DNA of 64,000 bases from Rhodospirillales bacterium (GTDB lineage Bacteria > Pseudomonadota > Alphaproteobacteria > Rhodospirillales > Magnetospirillaceae): assembly GCA_019455065.1 (NCBI GenBank), contig JACFNC010000009.1, forward strand, positions 62,001 through 126,000, in the 5' to 3' direction. Below are positions 23,325-30,885 of this stretch, one piece after another (within the stretch, counting starts at the first letter, position 1; each line of letters begins with the position of its first letter). A model generated the notes under the pieces. That model saw only the letters and a list, made by a program, of their open reading frames with translations, did no database searches and was not told the origin of the DNA. The position numbers and the translations under genes were made by a program.

Positions 23325-24215
23325 TCAATCCCTCAGCGCTTTGGCGTCGCGGTCCGCCCTCTCTGCCCTCTCCACAGCCCCCAGTTGGGCGAACAACTTG
23401 GCTGCGTGCTCGAAGTGATGGCGGGCGCGCCCGCGTTCGGTCGGAGCCAGGAGATGGCCCAGTTCGACGAGAACGTCCGCCTCCGCCGCCAGGTTGCCTG
23501 CCGCCGAATAGAGGCTCGCCGCCTTCTCCAGTTTGCGGCAGGCGGCCGCCTGGTCGCCGTTGTGTTTCAGCACGTGGCCAAGGCCGACGGTCGCCGCCGC
23601 TTCGCCGAGGGTATCCCCGGCCTCCTGGTAAAGGCGTATGGCCTCCTGGAAGCAGTCGTGAGCCCGGTCCGTTTGCCCAAGTTCCCTATACAAAGAAGCC
23701 AGATGGCGGGTGGCGTTCGCCACTCCCAAGCCGTCCCCGACCCGCCGGTAAAGAGCGATCGCGGCCCGATAGCGATCGAGGGCGAGATCCTGGCGGCCCT
23801 CGTCGCGTTCGAGATGCGCCAGTCGTTTCAGGACGTGCGCCTCGCCCGAGGCATCGCTCGCGCTATCGAGCAGTTCGCGCGCTGACTGATAGAATTGCCG
23901 GGCCTCGGCGAGGTTGCGTTGGCGATGTGCCAACTCGCCCAGCCGCGTCAGGATGGCCCCCTGGTCGCGTTGGTCGGCCGTCGGGGCGAACAGGCCGCGG
24001 GCCTCGACGAAGGCTTCGCGGGCGGTTTCGTAATGCCCCATCCGCGTCTCCAGGTCGCCCAGTTGAACCAGGGCCTGGGCCTCGCCACCGGCGTCGCCTT
24101 GCTCGTGGAACAGCATGCGGGCCCGCCGGTAGGCCTCGCGGGCGCGCGTGGTTTCGCCGGCCAGTTCCAGGCGTTCGCCTTCGGCCATCGCTTCCTCGGC
24201 CTGCGTTCGGGGCAT
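23325..24215 (-). CDS. Tetratricopeptide-repeat protein
   Basis: About 296 residues made of roughly seven consecutive TPRs, each about 40 residues, with pattern G-x-[ED]-x2-A-L/V-x8-[AG]-x3-G (for example ALVQLGDLETRMGHYETARE and AATVGLGHVLKHNGDQAAAC). The 40-residue spacing resembles LGN/Rapsyn-type tandem TPRs used for protein binding. No signal peptide or catalytic domain is visible, so it is probably a cytosolic scaffold. The frame extends to 24290, but the ATG at 24215 opens the repeat-containing part. It is divergent from the pentapeptide gene. Partners unknown. Confidence 0.85.
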   Translation of the reverse strand: MPRTQAEEAMAEGERLELAGETTRAREAYRRARMLFHEQGDAGGEAQALVQLGDLETRMGHYETAREAFVEARGLFAPTADQRDQGAILTRLGELAHRQRNLAEARQFYQSARELLDSASDASGEAHVLKRLAHLERDEGRQDLALDRYRAAIALYRRVGDGLGVANATRHLASLYRELGQTDRAHDCFQEAIRLYQEAGDTLGEAAATVGLGHVLKHNGDQAAACRKLEKAASLYSAAGNLAAEADVLVELGHLLAPTERGRARHHFEHAAKLFAQLGAVERAERADRDAKALRD

Positions 24216-24330
24216 GAGCGGGTCTCCTCTGTCGTACCATAAAGGTAGGCCCGGCGGTGTGGCGCGTAAACTGGGTAGCGCCCGCAACAAAACGCTTTGC
24301 CCGCGCTGTTAGCGCGGTTAAATCTAGGCC

Positions 24331-24834
24331 ATGTCAGGCAGGAAAGCTTTTCTAATCGGGGTAAGCGTCTGGTTTCTCGCCCCGTTTTCGGCCCTGGCCA
24401 GCGACTGTACAGCTCCCCCCGGTCCGGGGGTGAACTGGCAGCGCTGCTATGTCGACGGGCGCGATCTCCAGGGGAGCGACCTTTCCGGGGCGCGGCTGGT
24501 CGACACCAGTTTTCAGCGCGCAAATCTTCAGGGCGTCGATCTATCACAGGCCAATGCCTATCGCGCCAAGTTCATCAGTGCTAACATGAAGGACGCGCGG
24601 CTGGATGACGGCACATTCGGCGAAGCCGATTTTACCAAGGCCGACCTTGCCGGCGCGTCCTTGCAGAACGCCGACCTCCGGCGCGCACGTTTCTACCGGG
24701 CCGTGCTTCGCGGAGCCAATCTGACCGGGGCGCGTACCCTGGCCGCGGACTTCGCCCATGCGGACTTGAGCGGTGCGACTTGGACGGACGGCAGACGGGT
24801 ATGCGCCGAGGGGTCGCGGGGACAGTGCAACTGA
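24331..24834 (+). CDS. Secreted pentapeptide-repeat protein
   Basis: 167 residues. A signal peptide (residues 1-23, ending near FSALAS) sends it to the periplasm. The rest is a run of A(D/N)LxX pentapeptides (DLQGSDLSGARL, ANLQGVDLSQANAY, ADLAGASLQNADLRRARFY, ANLTGARTLAADFAHADL), which fold into a right-handed square beta-helix. Cys pairs near both ends (SDCTAPPG and RRVCAEGS-RGQC) could form a disulfide. Function unknown. The stop lies 11 bases before the diguanylate cyclase ATG, so the two are probably cotranscribed. Confidence 0.88.
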   Translation: MSGRKAFLIGVSVWFLAPFSALASDCTAPPGPGVNWQRCYVDGRDLQGSDLSGARLVDTSFQRANLQGVDLSQANAYRAKFISANMKDARLDDGTFGEADFTKADLAGASLQNADLRRARFYRAVLRGANLTGARTLAADFAHADLSGATWTDGRRVCAEGSRGQCN

Positions 24835-24845
24835 CGGGGGGGCGG

Positions 24846-25874
24846 ATGGACTACGACGAGAGTCTCGACACCGCCGTCGAGCGCGCCCGGTCGGCCCTCA
24901 AGCTGATGGAAAAGTCGCGTATTCCCCCAACCCCCAAGAATTTCGAGCTTTTCTACAGCTATGCCGGCAATCGCATTCCCGATCTGCAATGGATGATGAA
25001 GCGGATGCTCGAGGCGGGCCAGATCACCGAGGCCGCTTGCACTCTGCTTCACGAACGATTTATCGACGGCGCATTGAAGGAGGAACAGCGCAAGGTAAGC
25101 GATACGCTGGAGCAGGCGGCCAAGCACATCGAGAGCGTGAACGAGGGGGCCGCGAAGTACGGGCAAGCCCTCGAAGATTTCTCCGGGCGGCTAGGGACCG
25201 TGGCGGGGCAGAAGGATCTTGCCCCCACTCTTGAATTCATCTTCGCCGAAACTCGGGCCATGGCGGCGGTAAACCGGGAACTCGAGGGGCGTCTACAGTC
25301 CTCCGTCAATGAGATTGCTCAACTGCGGCAGAACCTCGCCGAAACGCGCAAGGAGGCGGCGACCGACCCGCTCACCGGCATCGCCAACCGCAAGGTGTTC
25401 GACGAGGGCTTGCGCAGCGCCACCACGGATGCGCGGCGGGATACCGCTTGGCTTTCCCTGCTCGTCATCGACATCGATCATTTCAAGGCGTTCAATGACC
25501 GGTATGGCCATCAACTCGGGGACCAGGTCCTGAAGCTGGTGGCCAAGTGCGTTACCGAGTGCATCCGCAAAGAAGATCTCGCGGCGCGTTTCGGCGGCGA
25601 GGAGTTCTGTGTCATCCTTCCTGGCGTGCGGCTTGCCGATGGCGTGAAGATTGCCGAAAGCATTCGCCGCAGGGTCGCCAGCAGGAAGATCACCAACCGG
25701 CGCACCGGCGAAGTGCTCGGCAACATCACTCTGTCGATCGGGGTCGCCGAATATACCTTGGGCGAAAGCGAGGCCGACTTCCTCAGGCACGCCGACGAAG
25801 CCATGTACGCCGCAAAACGTACGGGGCGGAACAAGGTGGCGACGCAAGAGGACGTGGCGCGGGCGCCCGCCTGA
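24846..25874 (+). CDS. Diguanylate cyclase (GGDEF domain)
   Basis: Makes the second messenger c-di-GMP from two GTP. About 342 residues. The N-terminal half (residues 1-170) is a helical region of unknown type (PPTPKNFELFYSYAGNRIPD) with a coiled coil before the GGDEF domain. The catalytic domain begins at TDPLTGIANRKVFDEGL and carries the active-site GGEEF at residues 250-254. Five residues before it is RKED (R241-D244), a complete inhibitory I-site, so product inhibition is likely. There is no transmembrane segment and no EAL domain. The start is the ATG at 24846; the frame upstream overlaps the pentapeptide gene. Confidence 0.95.
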   Translation: MDYDESLDTAVERARSALKLMEKSRIPPTPKNFELFYSYAGNRIPDLQWMMKRMLEAGQITEAACTLLHERFIDGALKEEQRKVSDTLEQAAKHIESVNEGAAKYGQALEDFSGRLGTVAGQKDLAPTLEFIFAETRAMAAVNRELEGRLQSSVNEIAQLRQNLAETRKEAATDPLTGIANRKVFDEGLRSATTDARRDTAWLSLLVIDIDHFKAFNDRYGHQLGDQVLKLVAKCVTECIRKEDLAARFGGEEFCVILPGVRLADGVKIAESIRRRVASRKITNRRTGEVLGNITLSIGVAEYTLGESEADFLRHADEAMYAAKRTGRNKVATQEDVARAPA

Positions 25875-25892
25875 CCGCGAGGGCGCGCGCTG

Positions 25893-27689
25893 ATGGGCCT
25901 TTCCCTCCGCCCCAGCCGCGTCCTGATGCGACTGCGCCGCCTGCTGCGCAACGATCAACTGGTGCTGGGTCTGCTCGCGCTTGCGGTGGGGGCGCTGGCC
26001 GGTGGCGCCGTCATCGCCTTCCGCGAAGGCATCTCCCTCGTCCAGTTGCTGTTTTTTGGAAGCGGATCCGAGCGGCTGTTCAGCGTCGCCGCGGACCTGC
26101 CCTGGTGGTGGCTTCTCCTGGCCCCGACCGTCGGCGGCCTGTTGGTCGGCCTGTTTATCCGCTATCTCCTGCCGGGAGGCCGGCCGCTCGCAGTCGCCGA
26201 TGTCGTCGAAGCAAGCGCCATGCGCGGCGGCCGTGTGCCGTTCGTCGCGGGCATTGCGGCGGCGGTGGTCAGCGCCCTGTCGATCGGCGTGGGGGCGTCG
26301 GTCGGTCGCGAGGGGCCGGCGGTGCATCTGGGGGCGACATTGGGGGCCGGCGTGGCGCGACGGCTGCATCTGGGCCGGTCCCTGTCGCGCACGATGCTGG
26401 GGTGCGGCGTGGCCTCGGCGGTCGCTGCTTCCTTCAACGCGCCGATTGCCGGGGCCTTGTTCGCTCACGAGGTGGTGGTCGGTCATTACGGCATTAGCGC
26501 CTTTGCGCCGGTGGTTATCGCCGCGGTGACCGGCACGGTGATCTCGCGGGCCTGGTTCGGCGACTTCCCGGCCTTCATCGTGCCCGATTTCCAACTCGTG
26601 TCGCCCTGGGAATTCCCCGCCTTTGCGGGTCTTGGATTGGTGGGCGGGGTGGTCGCCATCGCCTTCATGCGCGGCATCGCGATGACCGAGGAGCGGTTTG
26701 CCAGCCTGCGCCTGCCCGTCGCACTGCGGCCCATGGTTGGCGGCTTCGCGGTCGGCACCATAGCGGCAGTGTTTCCCCAGGTACTGGGGGTCGGCTATGA
26801 AACCACGGACGACGCCTTGCGCGGGGCCTTGCCGCTGGGATTGCTGGCCGCGCTGCTTGTGGCCAAGCTGGTGGCGACGGCGTTGAGCCTGGGCTCTGGC
26901 TTCGCCGGAGGGGTGTTCAGCCCGTCGATCGCCATTGGCGCGCTGCTCGGAGGCACGTACGGCCACCTGGCAACCCTTCTGGCTCCCGAGCTGTCATCCG
27001 GACCCGCCGCCTATTCACTGGTCGGCATGGGGGCCGTGGCCGCGGCCGTGCTTGGCGCCCCGATTTCGACCACGCTGATCCTGTTCGAGTTGACAGGCGA
27101 CTATACCCTGACGGTGGCCGTGATGGTGGCGGTGGTCGTCGCCACGGTGGTGACTCAGCAGCTCCTCGGGCATCCCTCCTACTTCCATTGGCAACTGGAG
27201 AGGCGCGGGATGAGCCTGCGCGGCGGCCACGAGGCTCGTCTCTTGAGCGCCCTGAAGGTGCGCGACGTGATGAAGCCCGCCATCCAGGTCGTCCCCAACG
27301 GAATGGGGTTGCGCGAGGTGCGGGCCATGCTGCAGCGCGTGCCCTTCGGCGAGTTGTTCGTGGTGGCGCCGGGCGGCCGTCTCTACGGCACCATCACGCT
27401 TGCCGACCTCAGCGAGGCAGCGTTCGATCCGTCGCTCGACGATCTGGTCAACGCCGGAGACGCCGCGCGTCTCCATCCGCCCGCGCTGCTCGCCGACGAT
27501 GACCTGGGGACCGCCATGCAACTGATGGCGACGGCGGGGGAGGAGCACATCGCGGTGATCGACGACCACGACGGCCAGCGCCTGCTCGGCTGCGTCCATC
27601 AGAGTGACGTGTTGCTCGCCTACAATCGCGCGCTGATCACCGTGCGGGCCGAAGAGCGCGGCGAACGCGGCCTGAGAAGACCGCGCTAG
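25893..27689 (+). CDS. ClC-family chloride channel/transporter with CBS domains
   Basis: About 598 residues. The membrane part (to about residue 430) has the ClC chloride-site motif GREGPAV, with the gating glutamate E140, and GSGFAGGVFSPSIAIG. In the position of the E. coli proton glutamate E203 this protein has valine: the local sequence FNAPIAGALFAHEVVVG aligns with the E. coli segment ending ILFIIEE, so E193 matches E202 and V194 matches E203. Valine there is the residue seen in channel-type ClCs. The C-terminal part has two CBS motifs (VRDVMKPAIQVVPNGMG and LHPPALLADDDLGTAMQLM) for nucleotide or regulator binding. The ATG at 25893 lies 18 bases after the diguanylate cyclase; a second ATG at 25926 is possible. 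Confidence 0.92.
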   Translation: MGLSLRPSRVLMRLRRLLRNDQLVLGLLALAVGALAGGAVIAFREGISLVQLLFFGSGSERLFSVAADLPWWWLLLAPTVGGLLVGLFIRYLLPGGRPLAVADVVEASAMRGGRVPFVAGIAAAVVSALSIGVGASVGREGPAVHLGATLGAGVARRLHLGRSLSRTMLGCGVASAVAASFNAPIAGALFAHEVVVGHYGISAFAPVVIAAVTGTVISRAWFGDFPAFIVPDFQLVSPWEFPAFAGLGLVGGVVAIAFMRGIAMTEERFASLRLPVALRPMVGGFAVGTIAAVFPQVLGVGYETTDDALRGALPLGLLAALLVAKLVATALSLGSGFAGGVFSPSIAIGALLGGTYGHLATLLAPELSSGPAAYSLVGMGAVAAAVLGAPISTTLILFELTGDYTLTVAVMVAVVVATVVTQQLLGHPSYFHWQLERRGMSLRGGHEARLLSALKVRDVMKPAIQVVPNGMGLREVRAMLQRVPFGELFVVAPGGRLYGTITLADLSEAAFDPSLDDLVNAGDAARLHPPALLADDDLGTAMQLMATAGEEHIAVIDDHDGQRLLGCVHQSDVLLAYNRALITVRAEERGERGLRRPR

Positions 27690-27692
27690 GCG

Positions 27693-28919
27693 CTACCAGT
27701 CCATCCACCCGGCAAGCGCCAGCCACGCCGCAGCCACCGCCATGGACAAGACGGTGATGGGCACGCCGCTGCGGGCATGATCGCGAAAGCCCAGCCTCGC
27801 GCCCGCGCCAGCGGCCCGCTCGGCGACGATGATGTTCGCCAGGCTGCCGATCAGCAGCAGGTTGCCGGCCAGCGTCGAAAGCAGCGCCAGGCCGTACAGC
27901 GCTCCCTCGCCGGGCGAGGGCCATACCGACAGCACCAGCATCACCGCGGGCACGTTGCCGATGGTGTTGCTCATCGCCAGCGTCAACGGCGCCATCACGC
28001 TAAGGGTGTCGGGCAGAAGCCCGCGCATTGCCAGCCAGTCGATGCCGCGCGCCGCCATGCCGGTGCCCGCAAAGGCGTCGGTCACGATGAACAAGCAGGC
28101 GAACAGCAAGAGCAGGTGCCAGTCGACCGCCCCGATCATGTCGCGGCTGGCAAGTCTGCGGCTGGCGAGAAGCCACGCCGCAATGAGCAGGGCGCCGGTC
28201 TCGCGCGGCAGGTCGGTCGCGAACAGCGCCACCAGCGCCGCGAGCGCAGCGAAGCCCTTCGCCGTCTGCATCGGGTCGGCGGGCATCGGCGTGGGCGGCG
28301 GCGCGCTGTCGCCAGCGGTCAAAGCGTCGCGCCACTGCCATAGAACCACCGCGTAAACGATGCCCAGCGCGGCCAGTGCCGGTGGCCCGCAGGCAGTCAG
28401 GAAGCGCCAGAAGTCCAGCCCGCCGCTTTGGCCGATAAGGATATTCTGGGGGTTGCCGATGACGGTCATGGCGCTCCCGGCGTTGGCTGCCCCGGCAAGG
28501 GCGATGAGGTAGGGCCTGGGGTCGAGGCCGCGCCGCCGTACCCCTTCGACGATCACCGGCGTCATCGCGAAGGCGATGATGTCGTTGGCGAGCAACGCCG
28601 ACAGCCCGCCGGCGACGATCACCGTCAGCGCCAGCAGGCGCGTCGGGCTGCCCTTGGCGGCCGTGATGCGCGACGCGGCGGCGCGGTAGAACCCGGCCGC
28701 CGCGAACTGGGCCGAAACGATCATCAGCGCGAACAGCAGCAGCAGGGTCGGCATGTCGACGGCCCGGCCCATGGCGGAGACCGGCAGACGCCCGCTGGCG
28801 AGCAGCACCACCACCGCCATCAGCGCGATCCCGGTGCGGTCGAGCTTCAGGCCCGGCACCCGGCCAAGGGCCATGCCGGCATACGTGGCGACGAAAACCG
28901 CGAGGATGAGACCGTCCAT
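27693..28919 (-). CDS. SLC13/ArsB-type anion permease
   Basis: About 408 residues with roughly 10-11 hydrophobic segments and a symmetrical organisation. Family features are LLLLFALMIVSAQFAAAGFY in the N-terminal half, the sodium/anion-site-like AMTVIGNPQNILIGQSG and the C-terminal counterpart LLIGSLANIIVAERAA, with NDIIAFAMTPVIVEGV in between. This is the ion-transporter superfamily that includes ArsB and the divalent anion:Na+ symporters. The substrate is open: no arsR, arsA or arsC gene is near, so an arsenite role is not supported. The ATG at 28919 is the start; the open frame upstream to 28955 adds 12 residues. It ends 3 bases from the convergent ClC gene. Confidence 0.85.
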   Translation of the reverse strand: MDGLILAVFVATYAGMALGRVPGLKLDRTGIALMAVVVLLASGRLPVSAMGRAVDMPTLLLLFALMIVSAQFAAAGFYRAAASRITAAKGSPTRLLALTVIVAGGLSALLANDIIAFAMTPVIVEGVRRRGLDPRPYLIALAGAANAGSAMTVIGNPQNILIGQSGGLDFWRFLTACGPPALAALGIVYAVVLWQWRDALTAGDSAPPPTPMPADPMQTAKGFAALAALVALFATDLPRETGALLIAAWLLASRRLASRDMIGAVDWHLLLLFACLFIVTDAFAGTGMAARGIDWLAMRGLLPDTLSVMAPLTLAMSNTIGNVPAVMLVLSVWPSPGEGALYGLALLSTLAGNLLLIGSLANIIVAERAAGAGARLGFRDHARSGVPITVLSMAVAAAWLALAGWMDW

Positions 28920-29020
28920 TCGTCGACTTATCGCCTGCGGAAATGCACCGGGCAAGGGGCTCGCGATTGCGATTTCCCGGTGGTTGTCTCAGAATGCCGC
29001 GTATTGGGGAGGGGGGGACT

Positions 29021-29464
29021 ATGCCGCTGATCTGGCGCGACGCAATGAATGTCGGGCACAAGGTGATCGACGACGATCACAAGCGCTTGGTGGAGATTAT
29101 CAACGCCTACGAGGCCGAACTGTCGAACGGCGTTCGCGAGGAGGCGATCTCGAAGATTCTCAGGCAACTCTACGACTACGCGCAAAGTCACTTCATCCGC
29201 GAGGAGCGGGTGCAACTGCGTTGCGCCTATCCGTTTCACGACGCCCACAAGCGCGACCACCAGGACCTTTTGCGGCAGCTTCACGACATCATCCGCAAAT
29301 ACTTCATCGACCGCACCTCGGAGATCGACTTGGCGGCGGCAGCCGAACTCGCGGAGTTTCTGCGCACTTGGCTCAAGGAACACATCATCAAGGCGGATTT
29401 GCGCATGAAACCTTTTCTCGACGCGGCGCGTCTAAAAGGGGGCTCGGAGGTATCCGCCGACTAG
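29021..29464 (+). CDS. Bacteriohemerythrin
   Basis: 147-residue di-iron oxygen-binding protein. All seven ligands can be found: H20 (DDDHKRL), H57 and E61 (HFIREE), H76 and H80 (HKRDH), H121 and D126 (EHIIKAD). Bacterial members deliver or sense O2, or bind it for storage. It is a stand-alone domain with no signalling module. The ATG at 29021 follows a long G-run that contains a GGGGGG-type ribosome-binding site; the frame upstream is not conserved-looking. It lies 69 bases before an ATP-grasp-like gene on the same strand and is divergent from the permease. A role in oxygen handling in a microaerophile is inferred. Confidence 0.95.
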   Translation: MPLIWRDAMNVGHKVIDDDHKRLVEIINAYEAELSNGVREEAISKILRQLYDYAQSHFIREERVQLRCAYPFHDAHKRDHQDLLRQLHDIIRKYFIDRTSEIDLAAAAELAEFLRTWLKEHIIKADLRMKPFLDAARLKGGSEVSAD

Positions 29465-29533
29465 ACCGTCGCGCGGCTTCCCACGCGGGCGGTCCGCGCG
29501 CTATGCTCCTCCATCCTGCCGCCTGACGCCGAC

Positions 29534-30811
29534 ATGACCGTTCCGTTTTCTCCCACTGCTCCGGCGCCGTCCGCCGAGGGCTGCAATCGCGACTGCCTCG
29601 CCGTCTTTACCAACCGCGACCGCCTGCGGCGCGAGCTGGAGGAGGTTGCCGGCCTTCCGCGTGCGCTGCTCGAGTCACGTCCGCACCTGTTCTCGGACGC
29701 AGCCATGTTTGTGTCAGAGAGCGATGTTCGGCGCATGGGCGAACTGGCGGCGGCGGTCGAGACGGTGGTCGCGGCGCCGGGCTATCGTACGGCGGCGCTT
29801 GCCTGGGCGCCGCCCATCGCGGCATTGGACCCCGGCACGCCGGGAGCCTTCCTGTCCTACGATTTCCACCTGACAACGGACGGGCCGCGCCTCATCGAGA
29901 TCAATACCAACGCCGGCGGCGCGCTGCTCGGCGCCGCCCTGGCGCGCGCCCAGGACCGCTGTTGCCCCGGCATGGGGCGCCCCGCGACCGGTCTCGACGA
30001 CGGCGAGGACGTCATCTTCGCCATGTTCCAGGCGGAATGGCAAAGCCGCAACGGAACCCGGCCCCTCGCCCGCGTGGCCATCGTGGACGACGATCCCGCG
30101 GGGCAATTCCTCTATCCAGAGTTCCTGCTGTTTCAACGCTTGTTCGCGAACCGAGGCGTCGAAGCGCTGGTCGCGGATGCGGGCGAACTCGGGGTGGAGA
30201 ACGGGGCGTTGTGGTGCCGAGGGCATCGGGTCGACATGGTCTATAACCGTCTCGTCGATTTCTCGCTGGCGGACGATCGCCACGCCGCCCTGCGCGCCGC
30301 CTATGTCGAGGGGCTGGCGGTCGTCACCCCGCACCCGCGCGCGCATGCCCTGTTCGCCGACAAGCGCAACCTCGCCCTTCTCGCCGATGCCGCACAGTTG
30401 CGCGCCTGGAACGTCGCCGAAGAAACGGTGGGGATATTGCTCGATCGCATTCCCGCCACCGAGATCGTGCGGCCGGAAAATGCCGAGCGCCTGTGGCGGG
30501 ATCGCAACCGGTTGTTCTTCAAGCCGGCGACAGGGTACGGCAGCCGTGCCGCCTATCGCGGTGACAAGATCACGCGCCGGGTATGGGCGGACATCCTGGC
30601 CGGGACCTATGTCGCCCAGGCACTGGTGCCGCCGACGGAACGGCGGGTACGGCTCGACGACGCTCTGGTGCCGCTGAAATGCGACCTGCGCGCCTACGCC
30701 TATCGGGGCCGCATCCAGATGCTGGTGGCCCGCCTCTACCAAGGCCAGACCACCAACCTCAAAACCCCAGGCGGCGGCTTGGCCGCGGTGTTCGTCGCCG
30801 AGGGATCGTAA
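29534..30811 (+). CDS. ATP-grasp-like protein of unknown substrate
   Basis: 425 residues. Features suggest the ATP-grasp fold: RLIEINTNAGGALLGAALA near residue 115, RVDMVYNRLVDFSLADD, FFKPATGYGSRAAYRGDKIT with a possible nucleotide-binding Lys and Gly-rich loop, and a C-terminal acidic/basic block (LKCDLRAYAYRGRIQMLVAR). ATP-grasp enzymes join a carboxylate to an amine or thiol using ATP; the sequence does not reveal which. I do not recognise a named subfamily. The stop codon lies inside a 19-bp tandem repeat. It follows bacteriohemerythrin (69 bases) and precedes uvrD (74 bases). The ATG at 29534 has only a weak ribosome-binding site. The fold call is fairly sure; the function is unknown. 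Confidence 0.72.
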   Translation: MTVPFSPTAPAPSAEGCNRDCLAVFTNRDRLRRELEEVAGLPRALLESRPHLFSDAAMFVSESDVRRMGELAAAVETVVAAPGYRTAALAWAPPIAALDPGTPGAFLSYDFHLTTDGPRLIEINTNAGGALLGAALARAQDRCCPGMGRPATGLDDGEDVIFAMFQAEWQSRNGTRPLARVAIVDDDPAGQFLYPEFLLFQRLFANRGVEALVADAGELGVENGALWCRGHRVDMVYNRLVDFSLADDRHAALRAAYVEGLAVVTPHPRAHALFADKRNLALLADAAQLRAWNVAEETVGILLDRIPATEIVRPENAERLWRDRNRLFFKPATGYGSRAAYRGDKITRRVWADILAGTYVAQALVPPTERRVRLDDALVPLKCDLRAYAYRGRIQMLVARLYQGQTTNLKTPGGGLAAVFVAEGS

Positions 30812-30845
30812 TCCCCAAGCCCAACAGTAATCCCCAAGCCCAACA
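30808..30845. repeat. 19-bp perfect tandem duplication
   Basis: GTAATCCCCAAGCCCAACA occurs twice in succession at 30808-30826 and 30827-30845. The TAA at 30809-30811 in the first copy is the stop codon of the ATP-grasp-like gene; the second copy provides a duplicate stop in the non-coding space before uvrD. Confidence 0.95.
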
Positions 30846-30885
30846 AATGCGTGAGCCTCGTACCGGGGCGTCCTATATTGACGCC

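Noticed and set aside
27693-28919. Arsenite efflux role for the SLC13/ArsB-type permease
   Set aside because: Superfamily membership alone; no ars regulator, ATPase or reductase gene is nearby.
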